From Bradyrhizobium sp. LHD-71 (GTDB lineage: Bacteria > Pseudomonadota > Alphaproteobacteria > Rhizobiales > Xanthobacteraceae), in the NCBI RefSeq assembly GCF_031157255.1, contig NZ_JAVIFX010000052.1, positions 1 to 34,616 of the forward strand: DNA of 34,616 bases. Reading direction: 5' to 3'. The notes under the pieces were generated by a model. That model saw only the letters and a program-made list of their open reading frames with translations. It searched no databases and was not told the origin of the DNA. This document shows positions 15,575 through 24,388 of the stretch, piece after piece; position 1 is the stretch's first letter; each line of letters starts with the position of its first letter. Position numbers and translations under genes: made by a program.

Positions 15575-16393
15575 ATGAACATCGCCAAAACGCCAAGTAA
15601 GACGCCAACACTCGTTCCGGTCCGTCCGCGCCCCGGCGCAGGCGGCGTCGAAATCCTGGCGCGCAGCTACCGCAGCGGCGTGCGGCTCGATCCGCACATG
15701 CATCGCGAGGCGCAGCTTGTGTTCGCGGCCAAGGGCGTCATGCAGGTGCAGACGCCGCGCGGTGTATGGCTGGTGCCACCCGAGCGCGCGGTCTGGGTGC
15801 CGCCGCGGCTCGAGCATGCGATCGACGTGCTGTCCGACATCGAGATGCGGACCGTTTACTTCCAGTCACGCTGGCTTGCAAAGCAGAAGGTGAGTGCCGC
15901 GATCGCCAATGAATTCGTGGTGCGTGTCGGCGCGCTGATGCGCGAGGCGGTCCTCGCCATGTTCGAACCGCAATGCGACACCGCACGCAAGCTGACGCTC
16001 GCCCGCCTCGTCGTCATGGACCTGCGCGACGCGGGCGACGCATCTACATTCATGCCGATGCCGCAGCATCCCAAGGCGCGTCAGGTTGCCAACATCATCC
16101 TCGGTGATCCGACCGCGGATCGCGATCTGGAAGAGCTCGCCGCCGAGGCGGGTATCTCAGGCCGGACGCTAACACGCTTGTTTCCCGCGCAGACGAAACT
16201 CACTTTGAAGTCCTGGAAGCAGCGCGCACGTGTGATCGCAGCGATCGAACGACTCGGACAGCCGGGCGTCTCGATCAAGCAGGTCGCGGCGGCGCTTGGC
16301 TTCTCGTCGACCGCGGCATTCAGCTTTGCGTTTCGCGACGTCACGGGCGAGACGCCGACGGCGTTTCTGTCGCGGAAGGACGAAAAGGCGTGA
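15575..16393 (+). CDS. AraC-family transcriptional regulator
   Basis: Regulator of 272 residues from ATG 15575. An N-terminal cupin-type sensing domain (about 25-125) contains DPHMHREAQLVFAAKG and the strand-rich PRGVWLVPPERAVWVPP. The C-terminal tandem helix-turn-helix (about 170-262) contains LEELAAEAGISGRTLTRLF and IKQVAAALGFSSTAAFSFAF, ending in the family 'G-x-x-P' loop (GETPTAF). It is divergent from the MFS exporter and most likely regulates it. A palindromic repeat follows three bases after the stop codon. Confidence 0.92.
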   Translation: MNIAKTPSKTPTLVPVRPRPGAGGVEILARSYRSGVRLDPHMHREAQLVFAAKGVMQVQTPRGVWLVPPERAVWVPPRLEHAIDVLSDIEMRTVYFQSRWLAKQKVSAAIANEFVVRVGALMREAVLAMFEPQCDTARKLTLARLVVMDLRDAGDASTFMPMPQHPKARQVANIILGDPTADRDLEELAAEAGISGRTLTRLFPAQTKLTLKSWKQRARVIAAIERLGQPGVSIKQVAAALGFSSTAAFSFAFRDVTGETPTAFLSRKDEKA

Positions 16394-16395
16394 GT

Positions 16396-16581
16396 CGTCA
16401 TTGCGAGCGAAGCGAAGCAATCCGGCCGCGCGCGGGAGCGCGCAACACAGATGCAGCATCCGCAGCCAGCTCAGACTGGATTGCTTCGTCGCCATAGGCG
16501 AGCGAAGCGACGCCGTTCTTCGAACAGCTAGCGGCGAGCGAAGCGACGCCGTTCTTCGAACGGCTACGCCTCGCAATGACG
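16396..16581. repeat. Palindromic intergenic repeat, copy 1 (two tandem units)
   Basis: A 186-bp element bounded by perfect 12-bp inverted ends CGTCATTGCGAG (16396-16407) and CTCGCAATGACG (16570-16581). Inside is a second inverted pair, GAAGCAATCC and GGATTGCTTC, then a unit GCGAGCGAAGCGACGCCG... ending TTCTTCGAAC(A/G)GCT that occurs twice (from 16498 and 16534, period 36). It fills the gap between the convergent AraC-type and LLM monooxygenase genes and probably folds into a large hairpin in RNA. It is the same family as the elements at 21098 and 31786. Confidence 0.9.
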
Positions 16582-16585
16582 GTAG

Positions 16586-17929
16586 CTACTCCGCCGCCGC
16601 CTGGCGGGTCGGGAAGAAGCGGTTTTCAGGCCGCGGCAGTCCGAGGTTGTCGCGCAGCGTCGGGCCTTCGTACTCCTTCCGGAAGATGCCGCGCCGCTGC
16701 AGCTCGGGGATCACCTTGTCGACGAAGTCGTCGAGGCCGCCAGGCAGATACGGGAACATGACATTGAACCCGTCGGAGCCCTCCTCGACCAGCCATTGCT
16801 CCATCTGGTCGGCAATCATCTTCGGCGTGCCGAGAAATTTCGAGCCGGCGTAGCCGCCAAGCCGCCGCGCCAGCTGACGCACGGTGAGCTTCTCGCGTTT
16901 CGCCATCTCGATTACCCGGTCGCGCGCGCTCTTGCTGGCGTTGCTCTCGGGAATCTCCGGCAACGGTCCATCCGGATCGAACTTCGAGGCGTCGTGGCCG
17001 ATCGCGATGGAGAGGGACGAAATCCCGTTGTCGTAATGCACACGGCCGTCGAGCGTGGCGAGTTTCTCCTTCGCCTCATCCTCGCTGTCGCCTACGACGA
17101 CGAATGCACCGGGCAGGATCTTCAGGTGATCGCGATCACGGCCGAGCTTGTCGAGCCTGCCCTTGACGTCGGCGTAGAACGCCTTTGCAGCCGTCAGATT
17201 ACCGCCGGCGGCGAACACCAGTTCTGCAGTTTCCGCCGCCAGTTGCTTGCCTGGTTCTGACGCTCCCGCCTGCACGATCACCGGCCAGCCCTGGATCGGC
17301 CGCGCAATGTTCAACGGCCCACGTACGGACAAGTACTTGCCCTTGTGATTAAGCGTGTGCATCCGCGTCGGATCGAAGTAGAGGCCGGATTCCACGTCGC
17401 GCACGAACGCATCGTCGGCGAACGAATCCCACAGGCCTGTCACGACATCATAGAACTCGCGCGCTCGGACGTAGCGCTCGTCGTGATCCACATGGTCGTC
17501 GAGGCCAAAGTTCAGCGCGGCATCCGGATTTGACGTCGTGACGATGTTCCAGCCGGCGCGGCCACCGCTGATGTGATCGAGCGAGGCAAAGCGGCGCGCG
17601 ATGTGATAAGGTGTATCAAATGTTGTTGATGCGGTCGCCACAAGACCGATGCGCTCGGTCGCCCCGGCCAAAGCCGACAGCAGTGTGAATGGTTCGAACG
17701 ACGTCACCGTATGGCTGCGCTTCAGTGCATCGATCGGCATGTTCAGCACGGCCAGGTGATCAGCCATGAAGAAGGCGTCGAACTTTCCATATTCCAGCTT
17801 CTGGATGAAACGTTTGATATGCGAAAAGTTGAAGTTGGCGTCAGGAAATGCTCCGGGATAGCGCCAGGCCCCGGTGTGGATGCTGATCGGGCGCATGAAC
17901 GCGCCAAGCTTGAGTTGACGTTTGCTCAT
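16586..17929 (-). CDS. LLM-class flavin-dependent monooxygenase, NtaA/SnaA/DszA group
   Basis: Luciferase-like FMNH2-dependent monooxygenase of 447 residues, the length of the nitrilotriacetate/dibenzothiophene-sulfone branch. It starts at ATG 17929 (MSKRQLKLGAFM). Family blocks: KFDAFFMADHLAV (about 49-61), LLSALAGATERIGLVATAST (about 82-101), ARRFASLDHISGGRAGWNIV (about 110-129), and the PVIVQAGASEPGKQLAAETAE region (about 216-236). The enzyme needs a separate flavin reductase, and none is encoded nearby. It ends just inside a palindromic repeat boundary and is convergent with the AraC gene. The substrate is unknown; a second LLM enzyme lies at 31843. Confidence 0.92.
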   Translation of the reverse strand: MSKRQLKLGAFMRPISIHTGAWRYPGAFPDANFNFSHIKRFIQKLEYGKFDAFFMADHLAVLNMPIDALKRSHTVTSFEPFTLLSALAGATERIGLVATASTTFDTPYHIARRFASLDHISGGRAGWNIVTTSNPDAALNFGLDDHVDHDERYVRAREFYDVVTGLWDSFADDAFVRDVESGLYFDPTRMHTLNHKGKYLSVRGPLNIARPIQGWPVIVQAGASEPGKQLAAETAELVFAAGGNLTAAKAFYADVKGRLDKLGRDRDHLKILPGAFVVVGDSEDEAKEKLATLDGRVHYDNGISSLSIAIGHDASKFDPDGPLPEIPESNASKSARDRVIEMAKREKLTVRQLARRLGGYAGSKFLGTPKMIADQMEQWLVEEGSDGFNVMFPYLPGGLDDFVDKVIPELQRRGIFRKEYEGPTLRDNLGLPRPENRFFPTRQAAAE

Positions 17930-18281
17930 CGGCCAAGGCCCCTGACGTTGTCGATGTTGAGCACGTATTCCACGCCGCCTCAACGTCAAGGGGACGACGG
18001 CACGTCAAGGGGACGACGGCGCGCAAGCCGCCGCGTGTCCGTCTATGCGGTCTATGCCGGCCTGCGCAGAATTATTCTATCAGCCGCAATCGGATTGCGA
18101 GAGCGGATTGCTTTCTGATCCGGAAAGAACCAATATCCTCTCGCCTGACGAGGCATTCACCCCTTTGCCGCTCACGCCGCGGACGGCGGCCGCGAGCCGG
18201 AAAAATCCCTGCCGGGAACGAGGACTGAACCGACAATCCCGCGACGGGGCTTGAGGAAGCTTTCAAGTCGAGAGGTATGCG
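17930..18281. promoter_or_regulatory. Divergent intergenic region with a 19-bp tandem duplication
   Basis: About 350 bases between the divergent LLM monooxygenase and aldehyde dehydrogenase genes. The clearest feature is ACGTCAAGGGGACGACGGC repeated directly end to end (17983-18001 and 18002-18020), 54-91 bases upstream of the LLM start. It could be a doubled operator or a replication slip. Beyond that I see promoter-type sequence but no gene. Confidence 0.5.
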
Positions 18282-19712
18282 ATGGTCAACAGATTGAAAT
18301 TCTATATCGACGGCGCCTGGGTGGATCCGGCGGTCAAGAAGACTGTGCCGGTCGTCAATCCAGCCACCGAAGAGGCGATGTACGAGGTCGCCGTCGGCTC
18401 GAAGGCTGATGTGGACAAGGCCGTCGCCGCTGCGCGCAAAGCTTTCGAGACCTTCTCGGTTACAAGCCGCGAGGAGCGGATCGAGCTGCTCAGCAAGATC
18501 ATCGAAGCCTACAAGGCCCGCGCCAAGGAGATCGCCACCGCCATCTCCGACGAAATGGGCGCGCCGATGACGCTGGCCGAGCGTGCGCAGGCCGCCGCAG
18601 GCCTCGGCCATCTGGCGTCCACGCTGCAGGTCCTGAAGGACTACCACTTCGAAGAGACGGTCGGTTCCGCCGTGGTCGTGCGCGAGCCGGTCGGCGTGAT
18701 CGGCATGATCACCCCATGGAACTGGCCGCTGAACCAGATCGCCTGCAAGGTCGCGCCTGCGATCGCCGCCGGCTGCACCATGATCCTGAAGCCCTCCGAG
18801 TTCACCCCGACCTCGGCGCTGATCTTCGCCGAAATCCTGCATGAAGCCGGCGTGCCCAAGGGCGTGTTCAACCTGGTCAACGGTCTCGGTCCCGAAGTGG
18901 GCGTTGCCATGAGCGAGCATCACGGCATCGACATGATCTCGTTCACCGGTTCGACCCGGGCCGGCATCGATGTCGCCAAGCGCGCCGCCAACACCGTCAA
19001 GCGCGTCAGCCAGGAACTCGGCGGCAAGTCGCCGAACGTCATTCTCGACGACGCCGACTTCAACAAGGCGGTCGCGGGCGGCGTTGCGCATGTGTTCAAC
19101 AACTCCGGCCAGTCCTGCAACGCACCGACCCGCATGATCGTGCCGGCCGCGCGGATGAAGGAAGTCGCAGCGATCGCCAAGGCCGTCGCGGAAAAGACCA
19201 AGGCCGGTGACCCGAAGGCGGCGGACACCAACATCGGCCCGGTGGTCAACCGCACGCAGTGGGACAAGATCCAGACGCTGATCAAGAAGGGCATCGACGA
19301 AGGTGCGACGCTGGTCGCCGGCGGTCCGGGCCTGCCCGAAGGCGTCAACAAGGGCTTCTACGTCCGTCCGACGGTGTTCGCCGACGTGACCAACGACATG
19401 ACGATCGCGCGCGAAGAGATCTTCGGGCCGGTCATCACCATCCTTGGCGCGAAGGACGAGGCAGAGGCCGTCAAGATTGCCAACGACACGCCGTACGGCC
19501 TCGCCGGCTACGTCTCTGCTGGCAGCGTTGAAAGCGCAAAGCGCGTTGGCCGTCAGATCCGCGCCGGCAACGTCAACCTGAACGGCGTTCCGAATGAGCG
19601 GACCGCACCGTTCGGCGGCTACAAGCAGTCCGGAAACGGCCGCGAGTGGGGCAAGTTCGGTCTCGAGGAATTCCTCGAGGTGAAAGCGATCGCCGGCGCC
19701 ACTGCTGCGTAA
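18282..19712 (+). CDS. NAD(P)-dependent aldehyde dehydrogenase
   Basis: Aldehyde dehydrogenase superfamily enzyme of 476 residues, full length. Catalytic residues are all present: N147 in ITPWNWP, E245 in SQELGGKSPN, C279 in NNSGQSCNAP. The nucleotide-binding KPSE (170-173) and FTGST (221-225) are also present, as are the EEIFGPV and FGGYKQSGNGRE blocks near the C-terminus. AGAGG lies six bases before the ATG. It oxidises an aldehyde to the acid using NAD(P)+. It is monocistronic with a strong terminator. It resembles broad-range ALDHs; the substrate, perhaps an aldehyde made by the neighbouring monooxygenases, is inference. Confidence 0.95.
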   Translation: MVNRLKFYIDGAWVDPAVKKTVPVVNPATEEAMYEVAVGSKADVDKAVAAARKAFETFSVTSREERIELLSKIIEAYKARAKEIATAISDEMGAPMTLAERAQAAAGLGHLASTLQVLKDYHFEETVGSAVVVREPVGVIGMITPWNWPLNQIACKVAPAIAAGCTMILKPSEFTPTSALIFAEILHEAGVPKGVFNLVNGLGPEVGVAMSEHHGIDMISFTGSTRAGIDVAKRAANTVKRVSQELGGKSPNVILDDADFNKAVAGGVAHVFNNSGQSCNAPTRMIVPAARMKEVAAIAKAVAEKTKAGDPKAADTNIGPVVNRTQWDKIQTLIKKGIDEGATLVAGGPGLPEGVNKGFYVRPTVFADVTNDMTIAREEIFGPVITILGAKDEAEAVKIANDTPYGLAGYVSAGSVESAKRVGRQIRAGNVNLNGVPNERTAPFGGYKQSGNGREWGKFGLEEFLEVKAIAGATAA

Positions 19713-19738
19713 GTCTTAAGGGCGTCAAAAAAAGAGCC

Positions 19739-19773
19739 AAGCGCCGGGGCACTCGCCCCGGCGCTTTGTTTTG
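19739..19773 (+). terminator. Rho-independent terminator after aldehyde dehydrogenase
   Basis: A perfect 12-bp GC-rich stem (AAGCGCCGGGGC and GCCCCGGCGCTT) with the four-base loop ACTC is followed by TTGTTTTG. It starts 27 bases after the stop codon and is the clearest intrinsic terminator in the window. Confidence 0.9.
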
Positions 19774-19874
19774 TCAGCCCGTGCAAGGCGACGCATCCCT
19801 CCTCTCGCAATCGTCACGTTCAAGCCGCATAGTGGCGGCAAGCCCGACTGCTTGAAAAAGGGCGTCCGGAGGAA

Positions 19875-21086
19875 ATGATGAGCTTGAAAATCAGCAAGGT
19901 CGAACTGCTCTCATGCGACGCCGGCTGGCGCAATTATCATTTCGTGAAGGTGACGACCGACGGCGGTGTCGTCGGTTGGAGCGAATTTGACGAAGGCTTC
20001 GGCGCACCGGGCGTCGGTGCCGCGATCCAGCGGCTTTCCACCCGTGTCATCGGCCAGAATGCAGGTCAGCACGAACGGATTTACGCCGAGCTTTACGCCG
20101 CAACCCGTCCCGCCGCAGGCGGCGTGGTCGCCCTGGCGATGGGCGCGATCGAGAATGCGCTGCTCGACGCGAAGGCCAAGCATCTCGGCGTCCCCTGCTA
20201 CGAATTGCTTGGCGGCAAGATCCGCGACCGCATTCGGGTCTACTGGTCGCACTGCGCGACCTGGCGGATCAATCATCCGGACTGGTACAAGCCGGCGATT
20301 ACCGACCTCGATGGCGTCAAGGCGATCGGTCGCGAAGTCCGCGAGAAGAAATTCACGGCACTGAAGACCAACATCTTCACCTACACGGACGGCAAGCCAA
20401 AAGGCTGGCGTCCCGGCTTTGGCGTTCCGTTCGAGCCGGAGCTGAACGTCGATCGCAAGGTTCTGCACGACCTGCGCATGCATCTGGAGGCGATCCGCGA
20501 CGGCGCCGGTCCCGATGTCGACATCCTGCTCGATCTCAATTTCAATGCCAAGACCGAGGGCTATCTGAAGATCCTGCGTGAGATCAAGGATCTCGACATG
20601 TTCTGGATCGAGATCGACAGCTACAATCCGCAGGCACTCGGCTACATCCGCAGTCACAGTCCGCACCCGATCTCATCCTGCGAGACGCTCTTGGGCCTGC
20701 GCGAATTCAATCCCTACTTCGCTGAGCAGGCAATGGATGTTGCGATCATCGACACACCGTGGAACGGCGTGTGGCAGTCGATGAAGATCGCCAACGCAGC
20801 CGAAGCTTACGAGGTCAACGTCGCGCCGCATAACTTCTACGGCCATCTCTGCACGATGATGAACGCGCATTTCAGCGCGGCGGTGCCGAACCTGCGCATC
20901 ATGGAGACGGACATCGATCGTCTCACATGGGACCACGAACTGTTCACTCACGTGCCGGAATTCGTCGACGGCCATCTGGTTTTACCGGACCGTCCGGGCT
21001 GGGGCACGGAGCCCAACGAAGAAGGCCTGCGCGCGCATCCGCCGAAGGGACAGGGCGGACTGTTGAATTATGGACGGAAGGAGTAG
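19875..21086 (+). CDS. Mandelate racemase/muconate lactonizing enzyme family protein (enolase superfamily, sugar-acid dehydratase-like)
   Basis: Enolase-superfamily enzyme of 403 residues; GGAGG lies just before tandem ATG codons (19875 and 19878). The N-terminal capping domain spans about 1-120 and the barrel about 125-380. Magnesium ligands are D220 (LLDLNFN), E246 (WIEIDS) and E270 (SSCETL). K164 stands where the first Lys of the K-x-K motif is expected, with Asn in the second position. H319 (NVAPHNF) and D293 (IIDTPWNG), 26 residues apart, match the His-Asp dyad of mandelate racemase and acid-sugar dehydratases. This favours dehydration of a hydroxy acid or sugar acid by proton abstraction alpha to the carboxylate. 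The substrate is not determinable. A palindromic repeat follows. Confidence 0.9.
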   Translation: MMSLKISKVELLSCDAGWRNYHFVKVTTDGGVVGWSEFDEGFGAPGVGAAIQRLSTRVIGQNAGQHERIYAELYAATRPAAGGVVALAMGAIENALLDAKAKHLGVPCYELLGGKIRDRIRVYWSHCATWRINHPDWYKPAITDLDGVKAIGREVREKKFTALKTNIFTYTDGKPKGWRPGFGVPFEPELNVDRKVLHDLRMHLEAIRDGAGPDVDILLDLNFNAKTEGYLKILREIKDLDMFWIEIDSYNPQALGYIRSHSPHPISSCETLLGLREFNPYFAEQAMDVAIIDTPWNGVWQSMKIANAAEAYEVNVAPHNFYGHLCTMMNAHFSAAVPNLRIMETDIDRLTWDHELFTHVPEFVDGHLVLPDRPGWGTEPNEEGLRAHPPKGQGGLLNYGRKE

Positions 21087-21097
21087 CGAACCTCCGC

Positions 21098-21317
21098 CGT
21101 CATTGCGAGCGAAGCGAAGCAATCCAGCCGCGCGCGAAGCGGGCAACAAAAGATGCAGCACTCTCGTCTGGCTCAGACTGGATTGCTTCGTCGCCATAGG
21201 CGAGCGAAGCGACGCCGTTCTTCGAACGGCTGGGGCGAGCGAAGCGACGCCGTTCTTCGAACGGCTGGGGCGAGCGAAGCGACGCCGTTCTTCGAACGGC
21301 TATGCCTCGCAATGACG
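21098..21317. repeat. Palindromic intergenic repeat, copy 2 (three tandem units)
   Basis: A 220-bp element with the same 12-bp inverted ends as copy 1 (21098-21109 and 21306-21317). It contains three contiguous 35-bp units starting at 21200, 21235 and 21270, the first two ending TTCGAACGGCTGGG. The left half has the inverted GAAGCAATCC / GGATTGCTTC pair. It fills the space between the convergent enolase-family and nitronate monooxygenase-like genes. The units abut with no spacers, so this is not a CRISPR array. Confidence 0.92.
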
Positions 21318-21326
21318 GGTGGGGGT

Positions 21327-22460
21327 CTACTCCGCCACCAGCTCGTTCATGTGTTCGACGGCTTCGATGAATTCCGCCTTGAACTCCTGGACCACGGAGC
21401 CTGCCGACTTGACGCCGTCGATCATGCCGACGCCCTGGCCGACGAAGTAGCTGACGAGTTCGCGGGCGCGCTGGTTTCCGCCCGCGGCGGCGCGGTCGAT
21501 GGCGCGGAAGGCCTCGGTGCTGACGAGGGTCTGCAGCGGCATCGGCAGGGCACCCGGGCTGTCCGGACTGCGGTCCCAGGCGTCGGTCCAGACTGACCGC
21601 AACTGCCGCGCCGGCTTTCCGGTGCGGCCGCGTGAGCGCACCGCATCACGCGATGAGGCGGCAATCATCTTCTCGCGGAAGATCTCGCTCGTCTCGGACT
21701 CGACGGTCGCGAGCCACACCGAGCCGGTCCACACGCCAGCCGCTCCCATCGCCATGCAGGCCGCCATCTGGCGGCCGTTCATGATGCCGCCGGCCGCAAG
21801 CACCGGCACGTCGCGGATCGGCTTGATCGCCCTCACCACCTCCGGAACGAGCACGATGGTCGACACCTCGCCGCAATGGCCGCCCGCCTCCCCGCCCTGC
21901 ACGACAAGGATGTCCACACCCGCCGCAACCTGTCGCAGCGCGTGCTCCTTCGCGCCGACAAGGGCTGCGACCGGCACCTCGTGCTTGCGACCCATCTCGA
22001 TCATCTGCGACGGCGGCACCCCGAGCGCGTTGGCGATCAGCCTGATCGGATGCGCGAATGCCGCCTCGAGCACGTCAATCGCACGGGCGGGGTCGAACGG
22101 CTGCGGCCGGTCGTTCGGCGCGCGCGTATAGTCGAACTCAATTCCGTACTTCGCCAGCAGATCCTTGGCGTACTTGCGATGCTGCGGCGGCACCCGGCTC
22201 TCGAGGCTGTTGTAGGTGACGTTCTTTTCGCCCGCGGTCGCCATGTTCTCCGGGATCAGAACGTCGATACCGTACGGCTTCCCGTCGACATGATCGTCGA
22301 TCCACTTCAGCTCCTGGTCGATCGATTCCGGCGACTGGTTGGCTGCGCCGAACACGCCAAAACCACCCGCCCTGCTCACGGCGGCCACCACGTCACGGCA
22401 ATGGCTGAAGGCCACCAGTGGAAAATCGATGCCGAGCATCTCGCAAATTGGACTCTTCAT
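21327..22460 (-). CDS. Nitronate monooxygenase / 2-nitropropane dioxygenase-like flavoprotein
   Basis: FMN-dependent TIM-barrel oxidoreductase of 377 residues. The active-site region is VVQGGEAGGHCG (187-197) with H195 at the catalytic-base position of nitronate monooxygenases. Phosphate-binding loops are LAAGGIMNGRQM (221-232) and MGAAGVWTGSVWLAT (238-252). GGGAGG lies six bases before the ATG. Family members either oxidise alkyl nitronates or act as enoyl reductase/dehydrogenase-like proteins, so the reaction is uncertain. It is divergent from the Baeyer-Villiger monooxygenase operon with 266 bases between, which may indicate shared regulation. Confidence 0.88.
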   Translation of the reverse strand: MKSPICEMLGIDFPLVAFSHCRDVVAAVSRAGGFGVFGAANQSPESIDQELKWIDDHVDGKPYGIDVLIPENMATAGEKNVTYNSLESRVPPQHRKYAKDLLAKYGIEFDYTRAPNDRPQPFDPARAIDVLEAAFAHPIRLIANALGVPPSQMIEMGRKHEVPVAALVGAKEHALRQVAAGVDILVVQGGEAGGHCGEVSTIVLVPEVVRAIKPIRDVPVLAAGGIMNGRQMAACMAMGAAGVWTGSVWLATVESETSEIFREKMIAASSRDAVRSRGRTGKPARQLRSVWTDAWDRSPDSPGALPMPLQTLVSTEAFRAIDRAAAGGNQRARELVSYFVGQGVGMIDGVKSAGSVVQEFKAEFIEAVEHMNELVAE

Positions 22461-22726
22461 GGCGGCCTCCCGGAATTTTTCTTGTGCCGAACGCTAACCA
22501 TCCCGCGGGCGGCTGCCAAGACTCCAAAGTGAGCGAATTTCTTAAGCAGTTCCGGCAGTTCGCCGCCGCTGCTGGGCTAATGGCGCGGCCCCCGACTTGC
22601 GCCGCAAGCGGGCTGGTCTGCGCTTATGTCCCTTGCGCTTTCTCCAGACGCGTAGAAATGTTCTGACAAACAATAAGTTGGCTGGCGCAGACGCCCGCTA
22701 TGTCAAGGAAACGCGGAGAGCTTGGA
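22461..22726. promoter_or_regulatory. Divergent promoter region, nitronate monooxygenase-like and Baeyer-Villiger operons
   Basis: A 266-base gap between divergent starts containing no gene. It is noticeably less GC-rich near 22655-22680 (GAAATGTTCTGACAAACAAT), a plausible promoter area for the right-hand operon. No operator was identified. Confidence 0.4.
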
Positions 22727-24382
22727 ATGACCGAGATCCAACGCGATGCCACGCCGGTGGCCAAGAGCTACGACGTAATTGTCGTCGGCGCAGGCTTTGC
22801 CGGCATGTACCTGTTGCACCGGCTGCGCGGGCTCGGCCTATCGGCGCGCGTCTTCGAGCAGGGCAGCGGCGTCGGCGGGACCTGGTACTGGAATCGCTAT
22901 CCCGGCGCGCGCTGCGACATCGAGAGCATGCAGTATTCGTATTCGTTCTCCGACGAGTTGCAGCAGCAATGGGAGTGGACCGAGCGCTTTGCGGCCCAGC
23001 CGGAGATCCTGAAATACGCCAATCACGTTGCGGACCGGTTCAACCTGCGTCCGGACATCCAGTTCAACACCCGCGTCAGCTCCGCTGTCTTCGATGAGAG
23101 CACCGACCGCTGGACGGTCGCGACCGACGATGGCAAGCACTATTCAGCGCAACACGTCATCATGGCGACTGGATCGCTTTCCAACGCACGCACGCCCGAT
23201 TTCAAGGGATTGGCGAGCTTCAAAGGCAAGACCTATCACACGGGCCACTGGCCCCATGAGGGTGTGGACTTCACAGGGCTGCGGGTCGGCGTGATCGGCA
23301 CTGGCTCATCGGCGATCCAGTCCATCCCTGTGATCGCCGAACAGGCCAAGCACGTCACCGTGTTTCAGCGTACGCCGAACTTCTCGATCCCCGCGCGCAA
23401 CCACGACCTGACGGCCGAGTACCAGAAATCATGGAAGGACGATTATCCGGAGCTGCGTCGGCGCGCTCGGGAGGAGAGCCGGAACGGCGTGGTCGGTGCA
23501 ATGCCGACCAAGGGTGCGCTCGAAGACACGCCGGATGACCGAAAAAAGGTCTATGATGAGGAATGGGAACGCGGCGGCCTGCACTTCATGGCCTCCTACA
23601 ACAACCTGGCGCTGGACAAGACGGCCAACGACACCGCCGCTGAGTATGTGCGCGGCAAGATCGCTGAGATCGTCAAGGATCCGAAGGTGGCGACGCTACT
23701 GCAGCCGACCACCTATCCGATCGGCACCAAGCGCATCTGCCTTGACACCGAATATTATGAGACGTTCAACCGCGGCAACGTCACGCTGATCGATATCCGT
23801 AACGCACCGATCGAGGCAATGACGCCGAACGGCCTCATCACCGGTGGCAGCGAGCATGAGTTCGACGCCATCGTCTTTGCGACCGGCTTCGATGCCATGA
23901 CCGGATCGTTCGCCAAGGTCGATATCCGCGGCCGTGCAGGCCTCACCCTGAAGTCGAAATGGGCCGAGGGACCGAAGACCTACCTTGGCCTGATGGTCGC
24001 AGGTTTTCCGAACTTGTTCTTCATCACCGGTCCCGGCAGCCCCTCAGTGCTGTCGAACATGATTGTCTCGATCGAGCAGCACGTCGACTGGATCACGGCC
24101 TGCCTCAGCCACCTTCGCGAGAAGGGCATCGGGACGATGGAAGCGACGAAGACGGCGGAGGAGGACTGGGTCGCGCACGTCAACGAGGTTGCCTACAAGA
24201 CGCTCTACCCGCAGGCAGACTCCTGGTACATGGGCGCGAATGTTCCCGGCAAGCCCCGGGTGTTCATGCCGTATATCGGCGGCGTCCACATCTACCGGCA
24301 GATCTGCAACAAGGTGGCCGCAGGCGATTACAAGGGCTTTGCCATGACACCGCAGAAGCAGGTCGCAACTGCGGCGGAATAG
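22727..24382 (+). CDS. Baeyer-Villiger-type flavin monooxygenase
   Basis: FAD- and NADPH-dependent monooxygenase of 551 residues from ATG 22727, preceded by GGAGAG; an in-frame ATG at 22700 lacks a ribosome site. It has the first Rossmann motif GAGFAG (21-26), then GVGGTWYWNRYPGARCD (48-64) typical of the family, the fingerprint F-x-G-x3-H-x3-W-P at residues 165-176 (FKGKTYHTGHWP), and the second motif GTGSSA (191-196). The complete fingerprint separates type I Baeyer-Villiger enzymes from ordinary FMOs. It inserts oxygen next to a ketone to give an ester or lactone. The next two genes encode an SCP2-like protein and a hydrolase, so the product is probably hydrolysed in the same pathway. Confidence 0.94.
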   Translation: MTEIQRDATPVAKSYDVIVVGAGFAGMYLLHRLRGLGLSARVFEQGSGVGGTWYWNRYPGARCDIESMQYSYSFSDELQQQWEWTERFAAQPEILKYANHVADRFNLRPDIQFNTRVSSAVFDESTDRWTVATDDGKHYSAQHVIMATGSLSNARTPDFKGLASFKGKTYHTGHWPHEGVDFTGLRVGVIGTGSSAIQSIPVIAEQAKHVTVFQRTPNFSIPARNHDLTAEYQKSWKDDYPELRRRAREESRNGVVGAMPTKGALEDTPDDRKKVYDEEWERGGLHFMASYNNLALDKTANDTAAEYVRGKIAEIVKDPKVATLLQPTTYPIGTKRICLDTEYYETFNRGNVTLIDIRNAPIEAMTPNGLITGGSEHEFDAIVFATGFDAMTGSFAKVDIRGRAGLTLKSKWAEGPKTYLGLMVAGFPNLFFITGPGSPSVLSNMIVSIEQHVDWITACLSHLREKGIGTMEATKTAEEDWVAHVNEVAYKTLYPQADSWYMGANVPGKPRVFMPYIGGVHIYRQICNKVAAGDYKGFAMTPQKQVATAAE

Positions 24383-24388
24383 ACGGCA

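Noticed and set aside
14335-15600. A 421-residue plus-strand frame opposite the MFS gene
   Set aside because: It is a high-GC antisense shadow: rich in Arg, Asp, His and Gly, with no hydrophobic pattern, while the opposite frame is a clear twelve-helix transporter.
18072-19091. A 339-residue minus-strand frame opposite the aldehyde dehydrogenase
   Set aside because: It mirrors the dehydrogenase codons; the composition is typical of an antisense frame and no domain is visible.
21200-21304. Three contiguous 35-bp units considered as a CRISPR array
   Set aside because: The units abut directly with no spacers, are part of a larger inverted-repeat element seen at other loci, and no cas gene is present.
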